Shown here: one piece after another, positions 1 through 10,806 of the stretch
How the letters are laid out: every line of letters starts with the position of its first letter
How positions within the stretch are numbered: position 1 is the stretch's first letter
Assembly: GCA_029891385.1 (NCBI GenBank)
Contig: CM057234.1
Location: forward strand, 22,368,350 to 22,432,349
From: Erythroxylum novogranatense
Taxonomy: Eukaryota; Streptophyta; Magnoliopsida; Malpighiales; Erythroxylaceae
Length of the DNA: 64,000 nt
Reading direction: 5' to 3'
Made by a program: the position numbers and the translations under genes
The notes under the pieces: generated by a model
Database searches by the model: none
Told to the model about the DNA's origin: nothing
The model's input: only the letters and a program-made list of their open reading frames with translations

Positions 1-598
1 TTCAGGTTAATCGAATATTGCGACGCGGACTATGCCGGAGATAGAATCGAAAGGAAGAGCACAAGTGAAGGATGTCACTTTCTTGGTGCAAACCTAGTTT
101 TGTAACATCCCATTACTATTAGCAAGGGCATTATGGTAATATTGGGTCAGACTGATAGGTTTCATTGCATTCACTGATTGAGCATGTTACTGGCCTCTAA
201 TTATAGAGGAACAAGTTTATTGCATATGCACTTATTCATAGGTACATGCATTCATAGTTTTCTGGCATTTTAATTGTGGGTATGAATTGATTGGATTGTG
301 AACTGGAAACTGACTGGATTATGATTGATTGAGAAATTAGGAGTAAGTGGGCTTGAATGACTGATTTAGTATAGTTTAAGAGTGATTGGCTATTGATACT
401 GGCTTATAGGAAATTTTTGGGAAATTCGGGAGAAAATGCCCGGACCAGAAATTTTCGAGTGACAGACCGATTGACTGTGTAGTACTGAAAGAATTGTCCA
501 ATGGCAATGGAAAAATTAGAGTTATACTATTAGGAAATAAAAATGTTGAGCCATTGAAATTTAGAGACTGAAATTTGAACTAATTTGGAGACTTATGT

Positions 599-606
599 CT
601 ATAAAT
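599..606 (+). promoter_or_regulatory. TATA box of solo LTR A
   Basis: TATAAATA about 500 bp into the LTR, followed by a TC-rich leader (640-730). It is a canonical plant TATA box; activity cannot be judged from sequence. Confidence 0.7.
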
Positions 607-1010
607 AGCCTAGGTTTGAAAGTTAGAAATTTTCTTAAGGCAAAATTGTTTTCTTCTCTTCCTCCTCCCACGGTGATCTTCGATTCCTCCCATCGGTGAG
701 GATTCTTCGATCTTTCCTTATGGCTTCTTCTTCTTGTGCAAAGCTAACCTGTTTATTGTGATTGATGAAGGTTGAGAAGCTTTGAGAGTGGTTAATCGTT
801 GATTTGGAAGGATTTTAGGGTTTACGGTGATTTGAGAGATTTTTGGATTTGAGGCTTGATTGGTAAGTATTTATGGATTTAATGTTGTTATTAATGGTTA
901 GTTGTTACATTTATGGCATTTATTGTGTTTGAGTGGGTAGTTGAGAGTGTTAGTGGGAGTTTTAGAGAGAGAAATGGACGGAAATCGATCGGAGAAGACG
1001 TTCAGACCTT

Positions 1011-1195
1011 CGCACGTCGCAACGAGCGCGCAAAGGCGTGAGGGCTTCGTCGCGACGAATAATGATTTATTCGTCGAAACGAGCTCGGTTGGACGTCGCG
1101 ACGAACGTGGATTTATTCGTCACGACGAGCGGTCTCCACGTTGCGGCGAACGGACTTTTTCACGTCGCGACGAGCGACTGTAGGTCGCGACGAGG
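1011..1195 (+). repeat. CpG-dense palindrome array in solo LTR A
   Basis: At least five variants of CGTCGCGACGA, including the perfect 14-bp palindrome TTCGTCGCGACGAA at 1046-1059, separated by AT-rich spacers. The surrounding LTR is AT-rich, so the array is a sharp compositional island. An 80-residue ORF crossing it (941-1183) is a by-product of the repeats. Confidence 0.85.
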
Positions 1196-2334
1196 GATAG
1201 AAATTTTGATTGGATGAGTGTTAGTTTATTGGGCATAATTTATGGTATAAACCTCCAATAGAGGTGATTCTCGATTCATTATGAACTAGGGAAAGAGGTC
1301 TACAATTGAAGATAATTATGGAAGTTAGAATTTAATTTAAATGGTATTGATTCATAGAGAACAAGGTCAATTATGGTTCATAGTGTGACCTAAGTATTGA
1401 ATTGAGACAATTTGAAATTTAATTGGGATTTTCAATAAAGGTTTTGATCCAATGAATAGGGAACTGTTATAGGAAGTATGAATGGAGGAAATTGAACTGG
1501 ATTTTAGGATTGGATCAATTATTGTCGATAAATTGAATGACGAGTTAGAATTGGGCATAGGATATCAAAATTGGGTTTTAGCGCCGGAAACCATGAACAT
1601 GCATTGTACATAAATCCATTGAGACATATGCATCACTGAATTATTTAATTGAGCATCTAGTAATGGGACTGTATTTTACTGTTATAGAGGTGTCATTGGA
1701 TCGTCATTCCATGGACATTGCTGGAACTTCCAAGCAGTAGCTCGGAAGTTACAGGTGAGTAACCTAGTTGGTTTCTCAAATTCCTGAGTGTCTAAATGCT
1801 CTATGTGAATTTCTTACCAATGTGAATTGCATGATTACTGAAATGTATATAATCGAATTGCATGTTTTACTGTATGGGATTGGACTACTGCATGATACTG
1901 AGGAATGCAATACTGGGCTTTTATAGCCATACACTGAATTACTGAACACTGCATTACATGCATAAATGCATGATCAGATAATGGATATGTGACCCAAGTT
2001 GCTATTATCACTGAAAAGAGCCTCTAGCTCTAACACTGTACTGACCGGGCCTCGAGCCCGAGGGAGAAAATCACGCGCCCCCATCTGAATCTTGGTCGAG
2101 CACTTGGGCACAATACTAAATAACTGGAAAAGAGTCTCATATGCATTGTATACACATGACTGATTGATTTGCGACACTTACTGAATTATGTGATGACATG
2201 AGAGATTGCAAATTGTTACATGAACCTGTAAACTGTTGCATAATACTATAAATTGTGATATGATACTGCAAATTGTTATATACTAATGGTATCTTACTGT
2301 GTCGTGCTGTACGCAATCTGCGTAATGCATGATT

Positions 2335-2383
2335 TGAGTGAACGATCGATGATGGTTTCTCACTAAGTTCGCAAACTCACCCA
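2335..2383 (-). other. Candidate three-way junction near LTR 3' end (copy A)
   Basis: It is the homologue of the 49-nt element at 56147-56195, here in the reverse genomic orientation. On the LTR sense strand the outer arms are TGAGTGA and TCACCCA (one wobble), enclosing one degraded hairpin and one GTTCGCAAAC-type hairpin. It is followed 19 nt later by TTTTTCAG. Confidence 0.6.
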
Positions 2384-3414
2384 AAATTGCATCTAATTTT
2401 TCAGGATCGATAGAGTAGACTCCTAGCTCCGGAGATAGTCTTTTCCTACCGTGCGAGCGTGCTGGCAAGAGAATCGATCGCACACAGGTCGGTAAGCTGG
2501 GTTGGACTTTTGCGGATGACTTAGGATAGATGCTTGTATCAGTTTCCTTTTTGGTGTTGTTTAGGGGACTGATAGACTTGTCTATTCTGATATTGGATGA
2601 CTGTATCAAGATTATTTTGGATTTTAAGATTTACTGATTTCTGATATATATTATGGTTTTAATTATTGCAATGCCATGTGGATTAACAGTCGGATTTTCT
2701 GGTAGTGCACCTTTATCGTGGGATATGTGTCGGAGCGACCTTCGGGCGTCCCGATGTGTACCCTACGGTGATGGGGCGCTACAAGTTTCCTGGTCAAGCA
2801 AGAGACAAAGCTCGATAGCTCTATCAACTGCCGAAGCAGAGTATATGTCTGCTGCAAGCTGTTGTTCACAAACGTTGTGGATCAAATATCAACTTGAAGA
2901 CTATTCAGTTCAAGAAGAGGAGATTCCAATCTATTGCGACAACACTAGTGCAATCAATCTATCAAAGAATCCGATTCAGCATTCGAGACTGAAACACATC
3001 GAAGTCAGACATCATTTCTTGAGAGACCATGTTTAGAGGAAGGTGGTTAAACTCCAGTTCATCGAAACAGAGTATCAGTGGGCAGACATCTTCACCAAAC
3101 CATTAAGTGAAGAACGGTTCCAAAAGATCAGACGCAACCTTAACATGGTCATGCTAAGTGAACAGTCAGCTAAAGGAGTCAGGAATAGTGAGTTACAGCT
3201 GGTAACTTCTCTGACAAGGAAGTTTTGGAGGGAAACGTTTCACGATCCTTAGAATCCCTATGATTCTAGGGTACGCGTGATAAGACCTTTCAAGTTGCCT
3301 AAAGTTGATATCATTGCGGGTACTCTCATCTCTAGACGGTTCATCTTACTCTCAAAATTCTCTCAATCATCCTACCCGAGAAGAAAAGCTTACAGAGGCG
3401 GTTTTGCTCAAACA

Positions 3415-5679
3415 ATGGAAGCAGCTATGATATTCGAAGACACGTGGATTTCGAGTCACCAAGGAGGATGGTATGGACGTAGAACCCGAGATTGAAAGAG
3501 CTGGTTGGAGGAATTTCTTCCAGTGCACGGAACCGGTCTATCTTGACGAGGTGTATGAGTTTTGGAAGAATGCTCAACTTGTAGACAACACTATTGTATC
3601 CTCGATGAGACGGTATATACATTGTTGTGACTAAGAACCGATAAGGATGGTGACTGATTGTCCATCAGTTGGTGAGACTCTGTCAACCAAGGCTAAGTGG
3701 ATGACAATGGTCAATATAAGGGAAGAAGATGTTAGCAGACAGTTGTATGGAGTGAACGACCCTTCGGAGAGGAAGACTTCGAGTTTGGTCCCAAAAGCTA
3801 GGGTTCTTCATGCTATTCTGTTTAATTGCATTTTACCCAGAGTAGGTTCAAGGCATTTGGTAACCACTCTAGATGAACAATGCTTGTTCTACTCGTTGAA
3901 TCGCAGTCCTATTGACTTACCCTTCTTAATCTTACATTATATGATTAAGGGGATGAAGGATACAAACAGCTATCCTTACGGCATGCTTCTTACAAGAATT
4001 TTTAAGGAATCCGAAATCCTTTTACACAGAGGAAATAGAAGGACTGTACCTGTGAAGAGTAAAATTGACTCAGTCATGATACGGTGAATGGGTCTGAGGA
4101 CAGTGAGTCAAGTAGAAGCAGACTCTTCAAGGAGAACTAGAACTGAGGGGGAACGATTGTTAAAGAATTCTCCAGCAACATGTTCTAGATCTCATGGAAG
4201 TATGAGTATGCCAATAGAAGAAAGCAGAAGGTTAAATAAAAGGCCTTTGTTGAAACAGGCATGTCCTAAAGAAGAGTTTGATGTTTGCTCGGAGGACAGA
4301 CGATGGTGCAACAAAAAGGAAAGGAGAGAATCTTGTGGATGAAATTACTAAGAAAGCAAAAAGATCACCTAGGATTCGAACCTTAAGGCAACAAGAAGAA
4401 AGAAGGACCAGAGAGCAGGAACTAGAAGAAGCCTCTGGATCCAGCGCACCAAGGGCAAAGGTGACAAGATCTCTCGTCTCAATTTTGGAGGAAGAACCAG
4501 CCAAACAGAGCAAGGAGACTGAGAAAAAGAGAAAATTGGAGTCTGAGACACAGAAGTCTCAAGTGAAGAAAACTCCAAGAATAAAAACTAAAGTGGTTAG
4601 TCGAAGGAGAAGTTTGAATACTCCTGTGGAAGCTAATCAAGAAAAGAATACTCCCATTGTTAAGCAACCGGAGGAACCAGTGGAGCCTAACCTGGTTCAA
4701 TCTACTCCTGTCGATAATCAACAAGAAGTCACAGCAGATTTGAGCTCAATGGAGGCACAATTAGAGAAATCTGATAAATCAAGACTAGTCGTTCACAACT
4801 ATTCCAAATTTTTAAGAAAGGATAAGTTTGAAGTCAGACTGGTTGAAGTAGTGACAAGGAGGAGTACTGCAATTGCTATCTGTAGTCAACCTACAAAGCA
4901 AATAAAGGCTGTCTTACAACCTATTCTGATAAATAGTGAGACATCGCACATATTGAATGAAGATGAAAGAAGCTTCTATGATACTTTAAGGTATGCTGCT
5001 ACAAGGCCATACCCTACAAAAATGTCTTCTCGTCCGTGCACTATTTATATAGTCACAGAATAGTCAATAATAAAGGTTGTACCAGACAATCAGCCAAGAT
5101 ATCCCTTGGATTTGAATAAGGAGAAATCGAAACTTTCTTGAAGATGAAGTTTGTGATGATCTGTCCGCAGATCAGATTGATGAAGAAGTGCGGAAAATAA
5201 ATAAGGCATGCGCTTCTAAAGAGACTAATGGAGGAGCAAGTTGTAGATATACTGATAAGAAAGAAGACTGTCCAGTAAGGGGAAGATTAATCACAGGGAC
5301 CTTCATTGAATTCTCGGTACAGATACGATTCTGCGATTAGACCCTTATCTAATACCTTTATCTATGAAGTGAAGGCATACCGTTGCAAGGAAGACAGTTA
5401 CTGATGCTACCTGTTCCCTATGACTTAGATATTCCAGAGTGAAGACTATTCATTCATCCACCCACAATTGCAATCAATGAAGACTATGTTCCATCCTCGG
5501 ACACATATGCAACAACAATTGCATTCACAGCACTCTCTGCAGAGAATGATCAATCCTCATCATTGTTTGCCTCCCAAGCAGAAATCAGTCAATTACATGG
5601 AGAAGTAAACGAGATAAAGGAGATGATGAATGATCTGAAGAAAATGATAACAGAACTGTTGAAGAGTCATCGTCATTAA
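3415..5679 (+). pseudogene. Third ORF of SIRE-type copia, copy 1 (broken)
   Basis: It starts at ATG 3415 (MEAAMIF) and ends at TAA 5677. It is split by frameshifts and stops; readable blocks are 3647-4087, 4278-5063 and about 5100-5679. The N-terminal block has the pattern LVPKARVLHAILFNCILPR...LPFLILHYMIKGMKD...YPYGMLLTRIFKE. This resembles the 'putative plant transposon protein' family known from Sirevirus-type elements (family recognised by pattern only). The middle is very rich in Lys, Arg and Glu and looks disordered. The end (HGEVNEIKEMMNDLKKM) is a heptad-type coiled coil. I see no signal peptide or membrane helix, so an envelope role is unlikely. The better copy is 41563-43867. Confidence 0.8.
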
Positions 5680-5865
5680 TCATTTTTTATTATAACAAAT
5701 AGGGGGAGAAGAGAATGATCAGAAGAGGAATGGAAAACGTCAAACTTTAAGGGTGTGATTGAAGAAGCTGAAAAAGAAGGAAGAAGAAGAAGATTTTTTT
5801 AAAGATAAGTTTTTTTTCATAAATTGTATTTTGTTTTCTTGATTGTATATAATTTGTTATCATCA

Positions 5866-5878
5866 AAAAGGGGGAGAT
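5866..5878 (+). other. Polypurine tract of SIRE-type copia copy 1
   Basis: AAAAAGGGGGAGA directly precedes the 3' LTR and primes plus-strand DNA synthesis in this class of element. An earlier purine-rich stretch (AGGGGGAGAAGAGAA, about 5700) gives the region two tracts. Confidence 0.85.
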
Positions 5879-6977
5879 TGTTAAGTCAAAATAACTTTAC
5901 TTAGATTTAATTTTGATGTATAACAAAGAGCAAAATAAAAGAAAAACAAAAGCGCATTTAAGCGACAAAGACGCAGATTTAATAGAAATAAGATGAAGAC
6001 GCAGAACACGATGCAAATTGAAAGAACAGACATAAGCAATACTGAGAAGAAGCAAAGGCATTTAAGTAATACAAACGAAGAAACACAAATCTGACGCGAA
6101 ACACAATAAGACATAGGCGAAGAACGCAGAAGAAATAAATGACGCAGATACAAAATAAACACAATCGAAGCAACAGATTTAAGTAAGCGCAGACGCATAA
6201 TAAAGCGAGCACGCAGACGCACATTAAAGACATGCATTTAAAAGAGAAATACAGATGCGAAGGAGACACAATAGTAAAAGCAGATAAAGACGCGAATCGA
6301 GAAATGTACGCAAGAGTCGATTCAAGTTAATTCTGTAACTCAATCGATTAACTGCTTCATTAAAGAAACAAGATTCAAGAAACAAGAATTAAGAAGCAGT
6401 TGGAGATGAAGGCTATAAATACAAGTCGAAGTCGAAGATTGCAAAGTTAGCAAAAAGTTTATAAGCTGAATAATTGAAAAATTAGCAGATTAACATCTAT
6501 GTGATTGTAAAAGCATTATGTTCAATTTAGCTGAGAGCTACTTTACTGTAACAAGTGTTCAAACACTTATCTGTGAGAAAGTGGTACAGATAGCCTGCAG
6601 AGGCTAAGCGTGAAAGAATATTGGTTGTAGAGACCTGAAGAGGCTCGCAAAGAATACTTGTAAAAGTTGAAGAGATAGTGGAAATCTCAGAAAGAACTCT
6701 GAGGACTGGACGTAGCCCACAGTTTGGGGTGAACCAGGATAAATCGTTGTGTCAACTACTCTCACTCTATATCTCTTTTAGATTCAAGTTGTATCATTAC
6801 TTAGTTAGTAAACAAAGGTTTTGATTAATTAGAATCTAACAAAAATTCTGAAAAGTATTTTATTTCTAACAAACGTTTTTGAAAGATCTTCAAAAAAGGG
6901 GAATACACAATTTAACCCCCCTTCTCGTGCATTCTATATCGTTTTATAAGCAGTGTATTAACGTGTGATTCACTTCA
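5879..6977 (+). repeat. 3' LTR of SIRE-type copia copy 1
   Basis: TGTTAAGTC...TTCACTTCA, 1099 bp, homologous to the LTRs at 21865 and 44111. A TATA box (TATAAATA) sits at 6414-6421, with GAAGTCGAAG just after it. The upstream half is a CG- and ATTTAA-rich array of variable motifs. Confidence 0.9.
6414..6421 (+). promoter_or_regulatory. TATA box of SIRE-type LTR (copy 1)
   Basis: TATAAATA, conserved at the same place in the LTRs at 22359-22366 and 44573-44580. Confidence 0.75.
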
Positions 6978-7060
6978 TGAACATGCCGAGACTAGTTTTC
7001 ACGCTCATAACCCGCCCTAAATTACTATTTTATCCTTCCCATCGGTGATGGGATGTCACA
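6978..7060 (-). repeat. Terminal fragment of a giant LTR
   Basis: It ends in GATGGGATGTCACA and matches the last 80 bp (plus-strand view) of the LTR at 37185-41188, including AACATGCCGAGA and CCCGCCCTAAATTAC. The rest of this LTR was split off by the copia insertion to its left and is outside the window. Confidence 0.75.
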
Positions 7061-7712
7061 AAGACACTCTTTTCTTCTCCCTTTTTATAGCACTGATGAT
7101 TGTACAAAGAACCTTCTACCCTTCCTTATATGCCTTGTAACTTAAATGCTTACCACCTTAACATTATAATTCAATTCACCCATGTCATAAAAACTTACTC
7201 ACATTAACATACTAATTAACTCCATAAAAATACTTTATTAAGACCTCAAAATTTATTTAAGTCATTGCTTAACTTCTTCCAAAAATCAAGACCTTTTTTG
7301 ATCAGGTAATTGAAGGAATTTGGTAACACTTCCTTTTAGAAAAATATTCCTCATTGTCTCAATTTTCTAATGACATCAAAATTATTCAATTTTGTTCCAT
7401 GATCTAAAAGTTATACTACAAACATTTCCAAACTATTTTTATAGTGAAACAATATTTTGTGCTCAACTTCCATCCAAAAATTGAAATTCTTAGACACTGA
7501 ATTAGAACTCAATTTTATCAGACAATTTATAGCACTATGCCTCTAGTTTACTTCAAATTAAAAATGATCTCATTTGGATAACTAGAGAAAAAGTTATGGT
7601 TAAAACATCAAAGCTTAGTCAGTGAACATGTTTCAAACTACATTTTCCAACTTTTAACTTCCAACATTTCACATATAATATTTCTTACTTCCAAGAAATG
7701 TTTGAGGCCCAA
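7061..7712 (-). repeat. Decayed LTR-like sequence, minus strand
   Basis: No coding signal. Read on the minus strand, about 7090-7270 aligns with the first 230 bp of the LTR at 8645 (TTTTGAGG, GTTAAGG, AAGGCATATAAGG). The block 7340-7680 resembles 19080-19370 and the 'AAGTTATG' type of degenerate LTR repeat. It ends abruptly against a reverse-transcriptase remnant. Confidence 0.55.
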
Positions 7713-8644
7713 AAATTACAAAGCGATCTAAATAAGGTTGAAATACCTTATTCATCAAAGTCATAAAAGCTGCCGGAGTATTAGTCAATCCAAACGACAT
7801 TACCAAAAACGGGCCATTAGTTAATCTAAATGGCATTACCAAAAACTCGAAGTGCCCATATCTTATTCTAAATGCACTCTTGGGAACATCAACCTCAGCT
7901 ATTTTCAACTGGTAATATCCTAATCTCAAGTCTAACTTTGTGAACACCTGAGCTCCCTGTAACTGATCAAATAAATCATCAATCCTCGGCAATGGGTATT
8001 TATTCTTCACTATGATCTAATTCAACTGTTAGTAATCAATACACAATCTCAAAGTTCCATCATTCTTCTTTACAAATAGTACCGGAGCTCTCCAAGGTGA
8101 CAGACTAGGTCTGATGAAACCCTCATCTAACAACTCTTATAACTTGGCTTTCAACTCCTTCAATTCTACAGGTGCCATCCTATATAGGGGTATTGATATA
8201 GGAGCGATACCTGGAATAATGTCTCTAGTAAACTCTGTCTCCCTTTCTGGGGGTAAACCTAGTAATTCTGCAGGAAACATGTCTAGGAAATCCCTAACAA
8301 CTAGAATATCTTGAATGGTTTGTTCATTCTAAGTGTTAACCATATGGGCCAGATAAGCCTCACGTCCACCTCGGATCAAAATCAAAGCACTCATGAATGA
8401 AATTAGTTGGGTTGGCACTACCTGATTAACTCCTCGAGACACTACTCTCAGCTGATTGGGAGATTCAAGAACCACTTCCTTAGAGTAGCAATTCATTACA
8501 GCCCGATGAGTTATCAGCCAATCCATGCTAAGAATTACATCAGTTTCTTTTAACTGTAAGACTATCAGATCAACTTCTAACTCTACCTGATCAATCTAGA
8601 CTATACATCTTCTACATATCTCACCAACCACTGTTGTACTACCC
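7713..8644 (-). pseudogene. Ty3/gypsy protease end and RT N-terminal half, minus strand
   Basis: Read from 8644 downward, the protease end comes first (MDWLITHRAVMNC, about 8526). Then follow the linker IPLYRMAPVELKELK, the RT entry [19 protein letters not shown], and [20 protein letters not shown] to GHFEFLV and [10 protein letters not shown]. It stops after YLDRFVI, immediately before the catalytic FIDD box, so the enzyme lacks its active site. Stops replace residues in DY*QLN*I and KL*ELL. About 36 bp around the LVMPF/LVMSF motif are duplicated in tandem. The gypsy PR-RT was cut on its 5' side by the element starting at 8645. The family (Tekay-like) is the same as that at 26658-36290. Confidence 0.85.
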
Positions 8645-9465
8645 TGTTGGACTCTGAATTTTTGTTCTTGATGAATAAGCATGATTTAAATGATTTTTGA
8701 GGTTTTGATAGATTAATTTTTTTTAGTTAATTATTATGTCAAAGTTAGTAGGATTTATTGAATGGGTAAGTGGAATTAAAGTGTTAAGGTTATAATAATG
8801 TTCAAGATTATTTTTGGCAAGACACTTAAGGATAAAGAACATAAGGCATATAAGGGAGGGTAAAATGGACATTGCACACTCATTAAGGGTAGGATTGGAA
8901 GAGGAAAATGTGGTCTAACATTTAAGAGAAGGAGAAAACTTGGATTGGGACAGAAGAAGGAAAAAAAGAAAGAGAAATAAGAGAGATTTTGGTGGTTAAG
9001 AGAAAAAAAAAAGAGAACAAGCTCAGGTTTCAATTTTCTTGGCCTTCAAGAGAGATTTTGAGGTTGTTCAAGAAGGGAAGAGGTAGAAGAAGAGAAGAGT
9101 TTTCATTTGAGCCAAAGATCTCTTCATTTGGTGAAGAATCTAGGAAATCAAGAAAGATAAGAGAAGCAAGAGTAGAGACATTTTGAGCAAGCCTATAAGT
9201 AAGGAAATCAAGATGAGTACTTGTTTATAATAGAGTAAATGAGCCACAAAAGCTTTTCCAAGTCAAAAAAATAAAATGATTTCAATTACTTTATAAGTGG
9301 TGCATTTATTACTCTTTGAATGATTTGAAAAATCTTTATATGTTTGGTATATGAATTTTGTTGATGAATCTCAAAATGAAGAAGGAAATGCTTTAAAACA
9401 TTTTATGTTGTGCTTTGAAAGCATGAAAGTATGAGTATATGATAAAATGATTTGAGCATGTTTAT

Positions 9466-9665
9466 GAGCTTTTGTTTGGGCAAGAGTGGAGCTATTTTGT
9501 TTATCATGTGCACGTCAATAAGAGCCTTCTCTCGACTGACCGCTTGTGGCATATGAGCTCCGAAAAGTAGACTCATTCTGTTCATGGGGTAAACTTCAGT
9601 TTCTCCATTTTCTTTCCATAGAACCCTCGAGCCATTTGATTGTGCATTGCATCTTTGAATTGTTA
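9466..9665 (+). repeat. LTR module shared across families (copy 1)
   Basis: CTTTTGTTTGGGCAAGAGTGG through GCATTGCATCTTTGAATTG. It is closely similar to 16530-16740 in the partner LTR, and to 27448-27650 in the otherwise dissimilar LTR of the gypsy element at 26658. Confidence 0.8.
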
Positions 9666-10187
9666 AGAATGGTACATAATTGAGTGTTATGCTTAATGGT
9701 GAAATGTACATGCTATGTTTATGCGATGATGTGTAATTATGAGTTTTTAGCTAGACTTGAGAATTTAAGAACTATGTGTTTTATGAATTCAACGTGACTT
9801 TTCAATAACAAATGAACTTTTCAAAGGTTTTGCTTCATTTTCCATTATAAACTATTACGCACGAGCCTTCAAGCTCACCCCCCTTTTCATCCCATCTTCA
9901 GGTAATAGAGATCAAATGATCAAGAGCCCAAGGGAATTTCTCCAAATTTTTTTATTTTGTATTTTGAGTTTATTTTGGGAAAGCAACAAGTTTGTTTATT
10001 CAAGGACCTTTTGTAATTTGAGATTTTGAGACGATTATGTAATGTGGCTTGGAATGCCATTAAAGATTTGTAAAACTTTATTCTTTTGATGTTAATGAAA
10101 TGTGAATGGTGCATGGATGATGTGAGTTGAAATTAGACATACATGAAGAAGTAATCAACTTAAGTTGATGATTTTGAAACGTAAATC

Positions 10188-10260
<73 letters not shown>
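10188..10260 (+). repeat. (TA)n(TG)n microsatellite
   Basis: About 20 TA units, then TG and TATG units. The partner LTR has a shorter, interrupted version at 17256-17325. Confidence 0.95.
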
Positions 10261-10264
<4 letters not shown>

Positions 10265-10617
10265 CATAAGTGAGATGTCACAGAAAGGAAGATAGGAATT
10301 ATGACTGATCAGATGTAGTTGAAGGTGATGAGACAAATGAGTTAAGATTTGAGAGTTTAATGAAATCATTTTAGTAGCTAAATGGTTATGCTCAAGACAT
10401 TCTAAGTATGCACAGTGAAAAATTTTCAAGTATATATGTATATATGTATGCATAAGTGAGATTTCATGGAAAGGAAGATAGGAATTATGACTGATCAGAT
10501 GTAGTTGAAGGTGATGAGACAAATTAGATGAAATTTGAGAGTTTAATGAAATCATTTTAGTAGTTGAATGGTTACGCTCAGGAAATTCCAAGTATGTACA
10601 GTGCAAAATTTCAAGTC
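10261..10617 (+). repeat. 186-bp tandem duplication, only in the 5' LTR
   Basis: Units 10261-10446 and 10447-about 10617 both start TATGCATAAGTGAGAT and run to the GTACAGTG/CACAGTG region. The 3' LTR has the segment once (about 17320-17490). Confidence 0.85.
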
Positions 10618-10806
10618 TTTCATAAGGGAAAAAATATTGTGTTGACTTTAGGGTAAAATTTGGATTAATTTAGTTTGAATTTGACAAAGTTGACTTCATG
10701 GAAGTTGTAGCTTGTCTTTCTAGCTTTCCAACGCTATAAAGTATGTAATTTTTGGATATCAGAGCCAAAGTTATGGTCCTTATAGGTGGAGATGCTCAGG
10801 AGTACA

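Larger units (their letters stand above)
101..2783 (+). mobile_element. Solo giant LTR A (2.68 kb), TSD AGTTT
   Basis: It begins TGTAACATCC and ends GGGCGCTACA (TG...CA). AGTTT flanks it at 96-100 and 2784-2788. No internal coding region, PBS or purine tract is present, so it is a solo LTR left by LTR-LTR recombination, or a very reduced derivative. It is homologous, in opposite orientation, to the LTR at 37185-41188: the terminal 80 bp align closely. In order it holds a TATA box (599-606), a pyrimidine-rich leader, a splice donor GGTAAGT (GT at 863), a CpG-palindrome array (1011-1195), a mini-hairpin cluster (about 2013-2110), a three-way-junction candidate (2335-2383) and TTTTTCAG (CAG at 2402). 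Confidence 0.9.
1..3175 (+). pseudogene. copia pol remnant: RNase H end, split by a solo LTR
   Basis: Ty1/copia RNase H removes the RNA strand during reverse transcription. Bases 1-100 encode the piece with the motifs YCDADYAGD and KSTSEGCHFLG. The reading resumes at 2784 with SWSSKRQSSIALSTAEAEYM, then YCDNTSAINLSKNP, and ends with the usual pol C-terminus WADIFTKPLSEERF near 3080-3175. The acidic residues expected in RNase H are present in the pieces (DADY, AEAEY, CDNTSA). Bases 101-2783 are the inserted LTR; the host sequence AGTTT is duplicated on both sides. A TAG at 3034 interrupts the tail. Only the last third of pol is present because the window begins inside it. The nearest relative seen is the copy at 36293-41299. 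Confidence 0.9.
1..6977 (+). mobile_element. SIRE-type Ty1/copia element, 3' part (copy 1), cut by window edge
   Basis: The order is RNase H remnant, third ORF, purine tract and 3' LTR. The 5' part lies outside the window. It is the same family as the copy at 21865-45119: the RNase H end, the third ORF and the LTR align segment by segment. A solo giant LTR is nested at 101-2783. After the 3' LTR the flank is a fragment of another giant LTR, so this copia landed near the end of an older LTR. Frameshifts and stops in every coding part make it a dead copy. Confidence 0.9.

Noticed and set aside
941..1183. 80-residue Arg-rich ORF
   Set aside because: It overlies the CpG palindrome array; composition comes from the repeats.
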